64,000 nt of DNA from Actinomyces oricola (GTDB lineage: Bacteria > Actinomycetota > Actinomycetes > Actinomycetales > Actinomycetaceae), in contig NZ_RYFV01000012.1 in assembly GCF_004104015.1 (NCBI RefSeq), positions 20,329 through 84,328 of the forward strand, written 5' to 3'. A program made the position numbers and the translations under genes. This document shows, one piece after another, positions 18,283 to 27,365 of this stretch. Below the pieces are notes generated by a model. It saw only the letters and a list, made by a program, of their open reading frames with translations. It was not told the origin of the DNA and made no database searches. Each line of letters opens with the position of its first letter. The first letter of the stretch is position 1.

Positions 18283-18316
18283 GTGTGGGGTGACAACCAT
18301 GGTTGTCACCCCACAC
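18283..18316. terminator. Perfect 34-nt palindrome between EIIC and pepN
   Basis: Two 17-nt arms meet without a loop, centred at CATG (18299-18302). The site lies between convergent genes and probably terminates both. A protein-binding role cannot be excluded because the dyad is perfect. Confidence 0.75.
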
Positions 18317-18344
18317 TGTCAGCGGCAAGGAACGGCCCCGAGGC

Positions 18345-20936
18345 TCAGCGCCCCCGGGCTGCGGTCTCCGCCGCCTGCGCCCCAGTCACCCTCAAGGTGT
18401 CGTCAAGGTTCTCACGCACAATCCGGCGCAGCGCCGCCGGGGAGTGCTCATGGGACGCCAGCCAGCTCTCCAAGGCCGCCGCCGGGTCGGCCCCGGCCAG
18501 GCCCACGGTCGCGCAGGACCACAGGCGGCTGAGTAGGTTCTCCGCCATGTGGAAGGTGCGTGAGGCCCAAATGCCCTCGGCCTCCTTGACATACTCGTCG
18601 ATGAAGGGCACCAGCAACTCGGGGTTGCGCTCCACCGAGGTGAAGCCCCGTAGCACGCGCACCTGCGTCTCATTGGGCATGGCCTTATCCTCGACCAGCG
18701 CCCGCCAGGTGGCGGCCTTCGCCTCCGGTGTCGGTACGGCGGCCCGGGCCTCAGCGGCGCGCTCGCGGCCGGTGGCGGTCATGTCCCGGGCCTCTTCAGC
18801 GGCGATCCGCTGCTCGCCGTAGCGACCGGCAGCCACCAGGCCGGTCAGCAGCTCCCAGCGCAGATCCTGGTCCACCACGAGGCCCGCGAGTTCCCGGCCG
18901 CCCTCCAGGAGGGCGGCAACGGCATCGAGTTGCTCGGCCGTCACGGCGTGGGCGGCCACCGCGCGCACCAACTGGAGCTGCTTGTCGCTGCCGGCCTCGG
19001 CTTGGCGGGCCAGATCCCACAGGGCCCCGACGGTGGGCGGGGCTGCGATGGCGCGCTCCGCAGGGGGCAGGTACAGGCCCAGGCAGGTGGCGATACGGGC
19101 CAGCAGCCCCTGGAGCACTGAGGAGTGCGTTTCCACGGTCAGGGCGGCCAGCGCCCCTCGAAGGTAGTGGGAGGCGGCGAGTTCGCCGTCGCGCACCATG
19201 TCCCAGGCGCTGGCCATGACTACTGAGCGCGGCAGGGACTCGGTGAAGGCGCCCACATGCGCAAGGCCCGCCTCCAAGGAGGCCTCGTCTAGGCGCACCT
19301 TGGCGTAGGTAAGGTCTTCGTCGTTGAGCAGAAGGACGTCGGCGCGCCGCGTGCCCACCAGCTCGGGCACGTCGGTGCGCTCGCCGTCAACATCGAGCTC
19401 AATGCGGCCGGTGCGCTCCAGGCGCTCACCGTCCGGGCTCAGCGAATAGGAGCCGAGCACCACCCTATGGGGGCGCAGGGAGGCAGGGGAGGAGCCGGGG
19501 ATCTCCTGGAGGATCGCCGCAGAGGTAATGACGCCCTCGGAGTCCACGGCGACCTCGGTGCGCAAGGTAGTGACCCCGGCCTCCTGGAGCCACAGGCGCG
19601 TCCATGACGACAGGTCCCGTCCTGAGACCGCCTCCAGCTCGCGCAGCAGGTCGGCCAGCTCGGCGTTGCCGTAGGCGTGGGCGGCCAGGTAGTTCTTGAT
19701 TCCGGCGAAGAACTGGTCCCGGCCCACATAGCTCACCAGGGCCGCCAGCACGGAGGCGCCCTTGGCGTAGGTAATGCCGTCGAAGTTGACCTCGACATCG
19801 TGCAGGTCATTGATCTCGGCCGCAACGGGGTGGGTCGAGGAGAGCTGATCCTGATTGTAGGCCCAGCCCTTCTCAATGGTCTGGAAAGTGGTCCAGGCGT
19901 CGGTGAAGCGCGTGGTCTCCGCGGTGGCCAGGGTGGAGGTGTACTCGGCGAAGGACTCATTGAGCCACAGATCATTCCACCACTTCATGGTCACCATGTC
20001 CCCGAACCACATGTGGGCCAGCTCGTGGAGGATGGTTATCGCCCGCCGCTCCACCCGGGCCCGGATGGGGCGGGAGCGGAAGATGTAGTCGTCGCGATGG
20101 GTGACGCACCCGGCGTTCTCCATGGCCCCGGCGTTGAACTCGGGAACGAAGACCTGGTCGTACTTGGTGAAGGCGTAGGGGGTGCCGAAGAGCTCCTCAT
20201 AGTAGGCGAAGCCCTTCTTGGTGATCTCCAGGATCTCTTCGGAATCCATGTGCTCAACCAGGGAGGCGCGGCAGTAGACGCCCAGGGGCACAACGCGCCC
20301 GTCGGCGGCCCGGTACTCGTCGGCGGCGCCCGCATAAGGGCCGGCCACGATCGCCGTAATGTAGGAGCTCATGCGCTCGGTGGGTGCGAAGGCGAAACGG
20401 TTGGCGTCCTGGCCCTCGGCTCCGGTGACGGCCACTGGTTCAGGGGTGGGGGAGTTGGAGAAGACCGTCCACCCGGCCGGGACGATGACTGTGAAGGTGA
20501 AGGTGGCCTTGAGATCGGGCTGCTCGAAGACCGTGAAGACCCGGCGGGAGTCGGGGACCTCGAACTGGGAGTAGAGGTAGGTGGCGCCGTCAACCGGATC
20601 GGTGAAGCGGTGCAGGCCCTCGCCGGTGTGCATGTAGGCGCAGTCCGCCACCACCGTCAACTCATTGACCTCCGCCAGTCCCTCCAGGGTGATGCGGGAG
20701 TCGGCGTAGACCCCGGCCGGATCCAGGGCACGGCCGTTGAGGGTGATTTCGTGGACGGCGGGGGCCACCAAATCAATGAACGTGGTGGCGCCGGGGCGGG
20801 CGCCGAAACGGACCGTGGTGGTGGAGCTGAAGTGTTTTTCGCCGCGCGTCAGGTCCAAGACGACGTCGTAGGACTCCGTGCGGATAATCGCGGCGCGCTC
20901 GGCCGCCTCAATGCGGGTCAAGTTCTGCCCGGGCAT
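18345..20936 (-). CDS. pepN: Aminopeptidase N (M1 family)
   Basis: This 863-residue zinc aminopeptidase is of the Streptomyces PepN type. The exopeptidase motif GAMENAG is followed by the zinc site HELAHMWFGD-x8-WLNESFAEY (HExxH-18-E). An ERAP1-like helical C-terminal domain follows (after about residue 530). It removes N-terminal residues from peptides in the cytoplasm. The start at 20936 has a CAGGAG ribosome site and gives the conserved MPGQNLTRIEA N-terminus; the frame is open 48 codons further upstream without conservation. Confidence 0.95.
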   Translation of the reverse strand: MPGQNLTRIEAAERAAIIRTESYDVVLDLTRGEKHFSSTTTVRFGARPGATTFIDLVAPAVHEITLNGRALDPAGVYADSRITLEGLAEVNELTVVADCAYMHTGEGLHRFTDPVDGATYLYSQFEVPDSRRVFTVFEQPDLKATFTFTVIVPAGWTVFSNSPTPEPVAVTGAEGQDANRFAFAPTERMSSYITAIVAGPYAGAADEYRAADGRVVPLGVYCRASLVEHMDSEEILEITKKGFAYYEELFGTPYAFTKYDQVFVPEFNAGAMENAGCVTHRDDYIFRSRPIRARVERRAITILHELAHMWFGDMVTMKWWNDLWLNESFAEYTSTLATAETTRFTDAWTTFQTIEKGWAYNQDQLSSTHPVAAEINDLHDVEVNFDGITYAKGASVLAALVSYVGRDQFFAGIKNYLAAHAYGNAELADLLRELEAVSGRDLSSWTRLWLQEAGVTTLRTEVAVDSEGVITSAAILQEIPGSSPASLRPHRVVLGSYSLSPDGERLERTGRIELDVDGERTDVPELVGTRRADVLLLNDEDLTYAKVRLDEASLEAGLAHVGAFTESLPRSVVMASAWDMVRDGELAASHYLRGALAALTVETHSSVLQGLLARIATCLGLYLPPAERAIAAPPTVGALWDLARQAEAGSDKQLQLVRAVAAHAVTAEQLDAVAALLEGGRELAGLVVDQDLRWELLTGLVAAGRYGEQRIAAEEARDMTATGRERAAEARAAVPTPEAKAATWRALVEDKAMPNETQVRVLRGFTSVERNPELLVPFIDEYVKEAEGIWASRTFHMAENLLSRLWSCATVGLAGADPAAALESWLASHEHSPAALRRIVRENLDDTLRVTGAQAAETAARGR

Positions 20937-21164
20937 GAAGACTCCTGTTCTGTATGGGAACGGTTTGACGGCGCATGGGCTTGTGGCCTGCGCCCTCCCG
21001 GAGAGCCTCCGGGCCTGGGGCCGATTGTTGCACTGGTACGGACGGCCCTGAAACGGGCGGGGCCGGCACAACCGTGTCAAGCCGGGGGCGTCGCCGTCGG
21101 CGGCCCTGGGCCGGCGCCGCCGGCAGAGATCGGCTGCGGCCGGCGGCCCGGCTCGCCCGGGAGC

Positions 21165-22241
21165 TCACGGGGCGGCGGGCGCGCATGTTCCCGGCGCGTA
21201 GCCGTGTTGGGCCAGGACGGTGAAGGTCTGCTCCTGGGGCGTGGCGATAAAGGACCCCTCCAGGGAGGTCACGGGCACGGTGACCGTCTCAATGCCTTGG
21301 CCGCCCTGGGCGGCGCGCGCGGAGCGGGCCAGGGCCAGCAGATCCAGGATGCCGGTGCCCTCATCCATGGTCAGGTCGCCCGCCACCTGATGCGCCAGGG
21401 AGTGCGCGGCCAGCGGGTTGCGGGCCTTGGCGGCCAAGGATTCCAGGACCGCGCGCATGATCAGCCCGGAGAACTCGCTGCGCCGCTGGGAGCCCTCAGT
21501 CTCACTTAACGCGGTCCAGGTGCCCTCGCGCAGGACCTCGGGGTGCCGGGAGCGGACCAAGGCCAGGGCGTCAATGCCGTTGAGGTGCTGGGTCCCGGCC
21601 GTAGTGAGGTTGAGCCCGGCGTAGGTGTCCCTGACCGGCTCGGAGATACTGACCTCCACCCCGCCCAGGGCGTCCACGACCTGGGCGAACTGCGCCATGT
21701 CAATGGTGACCAGGTGGGAGACGGGCACGCCCAGAGTGGTGCACAACAAATCCACAGTGTTCTGGGGCCCCTCCAGGTAGCTGGTCGCCAGCCGGTGGTG
21801 GCGGTAGTTCGAGTCCACCAGTGTCAGGTCGCGCGGGATAACGAGGACGCTCATCCCCGTGGTGGAGCGCTGAATGAGGACGACGACGTCAGCGCGGGAG
21901 CCCGGTACCTCCTCGGTGGTGCCGTAGCGGTTGGGGCCGTCGGGAACTGTTTGGCGGGAGTCCGTGCCCAGGATCAGCCAGGTCTCAGGGGCGGCTGCGA
22001 GTGGGGAGGGCATGGCGATCTCGACCCTGGCCGGGCGTCCCATGAGTACTGCGGTGTCGACGGCGGCAGCGCCCCCGAACGCCAGTACGAGGGCGGCAAT
22101 GGATACTGCGGTCCGGCTCCAGCGGGCCGACCACCGCCGGGATGGGCGTCGGTCGGCTCGGCTGGTGAGACGGTTCTCCGCCGGTGAGACGGCCTGGGGG
22201 GCTGTCTCACCGGCGGAGGAGTGTGGAGTCGGCTCGGCCAT
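21165..22241 (-). CDS. LytR-CpsA-Psr (LCP) family protein
   Basis: The 358-residue protein has one transmembrane helix (about residues 46-68) and an extracytoplasmic LCP domain. LCP hallmarks are LILGTDSRQ, SRADVVVLIQ, VLVIPRDL and ALALVRSRHP, with the pyrophosphate-binding Arg and Asp residues. Such enzymes attach glycopolymers or glycans to peptidoglycan or, in Actinomyces, to surface proteins. It lies 17 nt downstream of the LAKTG-protein gene on the same strand, so it may act on that protein; this is inference. Confidence 0.88.
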   Translation of the reverse strand: MAEPTPHSSAGETAPQAVSPAENRLTSRADRRPSRRWSARWSRTAVSIAALVLAFGGAAAVDTAVLMGRPARVEIAMPSPLAAAPETWLILGTDSRQTVPDGPNRYGTTEEVPGSRADVVVLIQRSTTGMSVLVIPRDLTLVDSNYRHHRLATSYLEGPQNTVDLLCTTLGVPVSHLVTIDMAQFAQVVDALGGVEVSISEPVRDTYAGLNLTTAGTQHLNGIDALALVRSRHPEVLREGTWTALSETEGSQRRSEFSGLIMRAVLESLAAKARNPLAAHSLAHQVAGDLTMDEGTGILDLLALARSARAAQGGQGIETVTVPVTSLEGSFIATPQEQTFTVLAQHGYAPGTCAPAAP

Positions 22242-22258
22242 TGCCGAGAGGGGGTTGG

Positions 22259-23170
22259 TCAGGCCTTGCGGCGGGAGGCCACGAAGGCGGCTGCGGCGCC
22301 GAGGCCGGTGAGGCCTAGGGCTGCCAGGGCGAGGGTAGTGCCGTTAACACCGGTCTTGGCCAGGGCGGGCTGAGCAGTTGCGGTCGGTGCGGCGCTCGGA
22401 GCTGCGGTCGGGTCGGCCGGGTCGGTCGTGGGCGGGACAATGTTGTTGTTGCCGTCATCAATACTGTAGACGCCATTGGAGACCTTAATGCGGTCCGCGC
22501 TCTGGCCGCCCTCACCGTGGTGGTCGCCGAAGATCTCCAGGTAGTAGGTGCCGTCGGGGACATTGGGGGCCGCGAAGACCGCGTTGACACTGCCATTGGC
22601 ATCCACCACAACGGTGCCCACCAGGTAGGTGACGGTCGGGTCGGTGGCGCTCACCAGATTGATGGTCGCGGTCTCACCGGGAGTCAGGCCCGTGGCCTCA
22701 ATCCTGAAGTTCTGGGCTCCGGGCTCGCCCTCAATGGTGAAGGTGCCATTGAAGGGGGTGGAGTCGAAGATCAGGGGGAAGCTGACGGCCTGCTGGGTGA
22801 CGTTGTCGTAGCTAACGCACTCCGCGACGATCGTCCAGATGTCGTTCTCCTGCGGGGAGGGCAGGGTCAGGTCCAGGTCGAGGGACCAGCTTCCGTCCGC
22901 CTCCGGGGTGACGCTCTTCTGGACCAGAGGGATATTGACCTCGTTGTAGGCCGCAACGAACACCTCGGAGGGTTTGTCGTTTATGGCGGCGCATCCGGTG
23001 CCGGAGACCGGGTAGGTGGTGTCACTGGGGCTCACCGTGTTCGACGAGACCGTGACTGTGAAGTTGCCGTCTTCGTAGGTCTGTGCCGTGGCTGGGGCGG
23101 CGACCAGAATCGAGGCGCCGATCAGGACGGCGCCGGAGGCGATCGCCGCGAGGGAGCGTTTGAGGCCCAT
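22259..23170 (-). CDS. Sortase-anchored surface protein with LAKTG motif
   Basis: The 303-residue precursor has a signal peptide (residues 1 to about 29, ending ATAQ) and two beta-rich regions. A Thr/Ala/Pro-rich stalk leads to the C-terminal sorting signal LAKTG, a hydrophobic helix and the basic tail SRRKA. LAxTG is the form preferred by class E sortases of high-GC actinomycetes. The start at 23170 has GGAGA nine bases upstream. The function of the exposed part is unknown. It lies upstream of an LCP gene. Confidence 0.85.
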   Translation of the reverse strand: MGLKRSLAAIASGAVLIGASILVAAPATAQTYEDGNFTVTVSSNTVSPSDTTYPVSGTGCAAINDKPSEVFVAAYNEVNIPLVQKSVTPEADGSWSLDLDLTLPSPQENDIWTIVAECVSYDNVTQQAVSFPLIFDSTPFNGTFTIEGEPGAQNFRIEATGLTPGETATINLVSATDPTVTYLVGTVVVDANGSVNAVFAAPNVPDGTYYLEIFGDHHGEGGQSADRIKVSNGVYSIDDGNNNIVPPTTDPADPTAAPSAAPTATAQPALAKTGVNGTTLALAALGLTGLGAAAAFVASRRKA

Positions 23171-23472
23171 GGGGTTCTCCAAGCGGTAGGGGATGAAGGG
23201 TCGACAGCGGTGGGACCGTGCGTGCCTTGGGAGACTACAAGGAAGTCGTGACGCAGGCAATGCTTCCAGTGTGATCGCGCTGTGATTTTGCTTGACATTA
23301 TTGCGGCGTTGGACCTCGGGGAGGGCGTCATCCGCAGAGCCGCGGCCCCCTGGCTCCGGCGCCGCCAGGGGCCTCAATGGCCTCAATGACCGGAGTGAAT
23401 GACCGGAGTGGTCTGGGGTGCGCCCCGCCAAGGACCTAAGGAAAGGACCTAAGGAGTTGCCCCAATCGTGGC
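23171..23472. repeat. Intergenic region with three adjacent short tandem duplications
   Basis: No gene is visible. Between about 23372 and 23460 the sequence carries successive duplications: GGCCTCAAT twice, GACCGGAGTG twice, and AAGGACCTAAGGA twice. The rest probably holds the promoter and leader of the LAKTG gene. Confidence 0.6.
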
Positions 23473-25710
23473 TCACCAGATGGTGACCCGCTCGGCGGGG
23501 TCTCGCCACAGGGCGTCCTCCTGGCTCACCCCGAAAGCCTCGTAGAAGGCGTCCACATTGCGCACGATTTCGTTGCAACGGAACTCCGCCGGTGAATGCG
23601 GGTCGACGGTCAGCAGCAGCTCGGCGTAGTCGTCCCGGTTCTTCCCCCGCCAGATCCGCGCCCAGGAGTAGAAGAAGCGCTCCAGGGCGGTCAACCCGTC
23701 AATGCGCGGTGCCTCGGCGAAGGAGGCCACCCCCGCGCGAGCTAAGGCCAGCCGGTAGGCCTTGAGGGCTATACCCAGGCCCCCCAGGTCGCCAATGTTC
23801 TCCCCAATGGTGAGGGCCCCGTTAACGTGGGGCACCTGCTCCGCCGGGGTGCCCGCGGCCCGGGCGCGCTCCAGGAGGGCCGCAGGGGTGCAGGCGTTGT
23901 ACTGGTCGACAAGCGCGCGGGTGCGTGCCGCAAAGGCCTCTCGATCCTCCTCGGTCCACCAGTTCACCACCTTGCCGGTGCCGTCGAAGGTCGAGCCCTG
24001 GTCGTCGAAGCCGTGCCCGATCTCGTGGCCGATCACCGCCCCGATTCCCGCGTAGTTGACGGCGTCGTCCGCGGCCGGATCGAAGAAGGGGGGCCGCAGG
24101 ATGGCCGCCGGGAAAACGATCTCGTTCATGGTGGGGTTGTAGTAGGCGTTGACCGTCTGCGGCGTCATGTGCCACTCCTCGCGGTCCACCGGCTCGGTCA
24201 GCTTCCTCAGTCGGCGCGCCAACTCCACGCTCTCCACGCTGCGCACCGACGCCAGCACGTCCCCGGGCACGATTACCACCGCCGAGTAGTCCTTCCACCG
24301 GCTCGGGTAGCCGATCTTGGGAGTGAACAGGGCCAGCTTGGCCAGCGCCCGGTCACGGGTAGCCCGACTCATCCACTCCAGGGCGGAGATGGACTGGCGG
24401 TAGGCCTCAATAAGGTCGGTGACCAGCGCCTCCATCGCCTCCTTGTGGGCCGGGGGGAAGTGACGCTCCACATAGACCTCGCCCAGGGCCTCCCCTAGGC
24501 AACTCTCCACCAGGCCCACGCCACGCTTCCAGCGGGGACGCAGCTTGTCAGTGCCCTGGAGGGTACGCCCGTAGAAGTTGAAGTTCTCCTCCACGAAGGC
24601 GCTGGACAGAAGCGTGGCGCGACCGTGGACCACGTGCCATGCCACCCAGGCGCGCAGGTCCTCCAGGTCGGTGTCGATCCACACCCGGGCCAGGTGGGGG
24701 AGGTAGTCGGGCTGGGTGACAATGACCTCCTCCAGGAGGATTGTGCTGGTTACGCCCGCCGCCGCGGCGGTGGCGCGCACACCCCGGCGCCAGGCCTCCC
24801 AAGGGAAGGAGGAGGCCGACCCGGTCAGCTCCTCCCAGGTCATGGGGTTATTCATGGCTTCGACATCACGGGCGCGCACGCGGTCCCAATGCCCTCGCGC
24901 CAGGGCCGTCTCCACGGCCATGACCCGGCCGGCCAATGCCATGGCCCGGGGGGAGGCCATCGCGCCCTCGTTGGGGTCCGGGCTGGTGGTTCCCGACTCC
25001 GGCGCCTTAGCGCCGTGCACGGGGCTCTCCTCCACCGTCACCCCCTGGGGAAGATCCAGGCGGGAGTCCAGGCCGGCGAGGTCGAGCATGCGGGCCACAT
25101 GCGCCACGTAGGCGGCGCGGACCTCGGCCTGCGCCTCCTCCCGATAGTAGGACTCGTCGGGAAGGCCAATGCCCGCCTGCCCCATCCAGGTGGTGTAGCG
25201 CTGCGGGTCATTGAGGTCGTTCTCAACATCGACTCCCACTGCGCCGCAGAACCCGGCCGCCAGGCCCGCGCCGAGCGCACTCGCCAGCTCCTCCTTGCTG
25301 TCCGCTGCCAGCACTGGGGCGAGCTCGACCTTCAGGGGAGCGGCCCCCACGGCCTCAATGCGCTCACGGTCCATGAACGCCGCGTACAGGGCGCCGATCT
25401 TGCCCCGGTTGGTGGCGGGCAGGGGGTGCTGCGCCATGGCGGGTGCGTCATCGTCCTGTGCGCTGACGGCCGTGAAGGGGGCGGCCGCCTCCTCCAGGAT
25501 CTCCCGGCAGTCCGACTCGGCGGCGTCATGCAGCACGGTGAAGGTGCCGGTGGCCGGACGGTCCGCGGGGATCTCGGCGGTGGACAGCCAGGTGCCGTTG
25601 ACGTGGCGGAAGAGGTCGTCCTGGGGGCGGATGGTCTTGTCGACCCAAGCGGTCTCGTAGACCCCGGCGAGCACGGGTGCGGCGTCGTTGGTGGAGGTGG
25701 TCTCAGTCAT
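23473..25710 (-). CDS. M13 family zinc metallopeptidase (PepO/neprilysin type)
   Basis: The 745-residue peptidase has the N-terminal M13 block (RPQDDLFRHVNGTWL), the NAYYNPTMNEIVFPAAIL substrate-binding stretch, the zinc site HEIGHGFDDQG and the second ligand motif GENIGDLGGL, followed by RCNEIVRNVDAFYEAF. It lacks a signal peptide, so it is probably cytoplasmic or released without Sec. The ATG at 25710 is chosen; the longer frame to 25812 is not conserved. An unusual acidic insertion lies near residues 235-275. Confidence 0.92.
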   Translation of the reverse strand: MTETTSTNDAAPVLAGVYETAWVDKTIRPQDDLFRHVNGTWLSTAEIPADRPATGTFTVLHDAAESDCREILEEAAAPFTAVSAQDDDAPAMAQHPLPATNRGKIGALYAAFMDRERIEAVGAAPLKVELAPVLAADSKEELASALGAGLAAGFCGAVGVDVENDLNDPQRYTTWMGQAGIGLPDESYYREEAQAEVRAAYVAHVARMLDLAGLDSRLDLPQGVTVEESPVHGAKAPESGTTSPDPNEGAMASPRAMALAGRVMAVETALARGHWDRVRARDVEAMNNPMTWEELTGSASSFPWEAWRRGVRATAAAAGVTSTILLEEVIVTQPDYLPHLARVWIDTDLEDLRAWVAWHVVHGRATLLSSAFVEENFNFYGRTLQGTDKLRPRWKRGVGLVESCLGEALGEVYVERHFPPAHKEAMEALVTDLIEAYRQSISALEWMSRATRDRALAKLALFTPKIGYPSRWKDYSAVVIVPGDVLASVRSVESVELARRLRKLTEPVDREEWHMTPQTVNAYYNPTMNEIVFPAAILRPPFFDPAADDAVNYAGIGAVIGHEIGHGFDDQGSTFDGTGKVVNWWTEEDREAFAARTRALVDQYNACTPAALLERARAAGTPAEQVPHVNGALTIGENIGDLGGLGIALKAYRLALARAGVASFAEAPRIDGLTALERFFYSWARIWRGKNRDDYAELLLTVDPHSPAEFRCNEIVRNVDAFYEAFGVSQEDALWRDPAERVTIW

Positions 25711-25798
25711 GCCGATCACGCTAGCCCGCCGTTCCCGGGCCGGTCCCGCGGGCGCCCAGGGCTGCGTCAGGGTGTTCGCGTGAGGCACAATCTGATCC

Positions 25799-26263
25799 AT
25801 GCGCATCCACATTGCCGCCGACCACGCCGGCTACGAGCTCAAAACCGCGGTCAGTGAGCACCTGACCGCCGCTGGGCACGAACTCACCGACCACGGCGCT
25901 CATGTCTACGACCCCGGTGACGACTACCCCGCCTGCTGCATCGCCTGCGCCGAGTCCGTGGCCGCCGACCCCGACTCCCTGGGCATTGTCCTGGGTGGAA
26001 GCGGCAACGGCGAGCAGATTGCGGCCAATAAAGTCGACGGCGTGCGCGCCGCCCTGGCGTGGTCGATTCGAACCGCGGTCCTGGCGCGCCAGCACAACCG
26101 GGCCAATGTCGTGGCCGTGGGTGGGCGCATGCACTCCCCGGCCGAGGCCCTGGAGATCATTGACGCCTTCATCGCCGAACCCTTCAGCGGTGAAGAGCGG
26201 CACGCCCGCCGCATCGCTCAAATCACCGACTACGAGCGCCGCGAGCGCCGCAGCCAGGTCTGA
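25799..26263 (+). CDS. rpiB: Ribose-5-phosphate isomerase B
   Basis: The 154-residue RpiB/LacAB-family isomerase interconverts ribose 5-phosphate and ribulose 5-phosphate. The start IAADHAGYELK, the anion-hole loop GGSGNGEQIAANK and the NRANVVAVGGRMH phosphate-binding segment are intact. It is followed after 3 nt by the glycosylase gene, so the two are probably co-transcribed. Confidence 0.93.
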   Translation: MRIHIAADHAGYELKTAVSEHLTAAGHELTDHGAHVYDPGDDYPACCIACAESVAADPDSLGIVLGGSGNGEQIAANKVDGVRAALAWSIRTAVLARQHNRANVVAVGGRMHSPAEALEIIDAFIAEPFSGEERHARRIAQITDYERRERRSQV

Positions 26264-26266
26264 GAG

Positions 26267-27271
26267 GTGCCTGAGGGCCACACGATTCACCGGCTCGCCG
26301 CCGCTCTCTTCGAGCTGTACGGGGGGCAACGCCTGCGGGCCCTCTCCCCCCAGGGGCGTTTTGCCGACGGCGCGGCCCGCCTTGACGGCCAGGTGCTCCT
26401 GGGCTCCCAAGCGCACGGTAAGCATCTTTTCGTGCCTTTTGCCCCGAGCGCCGACATCCCCGTGGACCATGACGCCGTCACCTGGTTGCGTGTCCACCTG
26501 GGCTTGTACGGGTCGTGGACCTTCGACGGCGACACCTGCTTCACCGCCCCGCACTCCATTGGCGCCCCCCGACGGAGGGTGGGTGAAAAAGGGGAGTCGG
26601 TCCTGCGTCACGGTGGCGGCTCGGCGCTCTCGGGCCTGCGCGGGGCTCCGGAGGCCACGGCGGCCGACGACGGGCCGGCCCCGGCCGCTCCGCCGCCCGA
26701 CCTGTGGGAGCCACCGGAGCCGCGCGGTGCCGTGCGCCTCCGGCTCCTGGGTGAGCACGGGGTCGCCGACCTGACCGGTCCGGCCGCCTGCGAGCTTCTG
26801 GACGGTGCGGGAGTGGCTGCGGTGCGCCGCCGTTTAGGACCCGACCCGCTGCGCCCCGACGCCGATCCGGAGGCCTTTGTGGCGGCCGTGCGGCGCCGTC
26901 GTCGTCCCCTGGGTGAGCTGCTTCTGGACCAGTCCGTGCTGGCGGGGGCCGGCAACATCTACCGTGCCGAAACCCTCTTCCGCGTGGGCGTCAGCCCCTT
27001 CCGCGCCGGGAACCGGGTCGGTCGGGCCCGGCTGCACGCCATCTGGGCCGACTTGGCCCTCATCATGGCCCAGGGCAAGGCCACTGGGCGTATTACCACG
27101 GTGGATGCTGTGGACGTGCCCGAGCCTCTGGAGGAGACGGACCCCGAGGCGCGCCGCTGGTACGTCTACCACCGCGCCGGGCGAGCGTGCCTGCGCTGCG
27201 GCACCCCGGTGCGATCGCGCGACACGGCCTCACGCCGCCTGTTCTGGTGCCCGGCCTGCCAGGCCCACTGA
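26267..27271 (+). CDS. Fpg/Nei family DNA glycosylase (endonuclease VIII-like)
   Basis: The 334-residue protein starts with PEGHTIHRLA, whose N-terminal Pro and Glu are the catalytic residues of Nei/Fpg. The LLLDQSVLAGAGNIYRAETLF motif is the helix-two-turn-helix, and a C-terminal zinc finger has CLRCG...CPACQ. The PEGHT start is typical of actinobacterial Nei. The start is a GTG. An Ala/Pro-rich insertion near residues 105-155 is longer than usual. Confidence 0.9.
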   Translation: MPEGHTIHRLAAALFELYGGQRLRALSPQGRFADGAARLDGQVLLGSQAHGKHLFVPFAPSADIPVDHDAVTWLRVHLGLYGSWTFDGDTCFTAPHSIGAPRRRVGEKGESVLRHGGGSALSGLRGAPEATAADDGPAPAAPPPDLWEPPEPRGAVRLRLLGEHGVADLTGPAACELLDGAGVAAVRRRLGPDPLRPDADPEAFVAAVRRRRRPLGELLLDQSVLAGAGNIYRAETLFRVGVSPFRAGNRVGRARLHAIWADLALIMAQGKATGRITTVDAVDVPEPLEETDPEARRWYVYHRAGRACLRCGTPVRSRDTASRRLFWCPACQAH

Positions 27272-27365
27272 GGCCCGTCCGCCGGCCCCGTCCAGGTGCG
27301 TGAGCGCCAGTGGCGGGCGAGTTGCCGGGCGTGGTGGAACGTTGCGGGACGTGGTGCGGCCGGGA

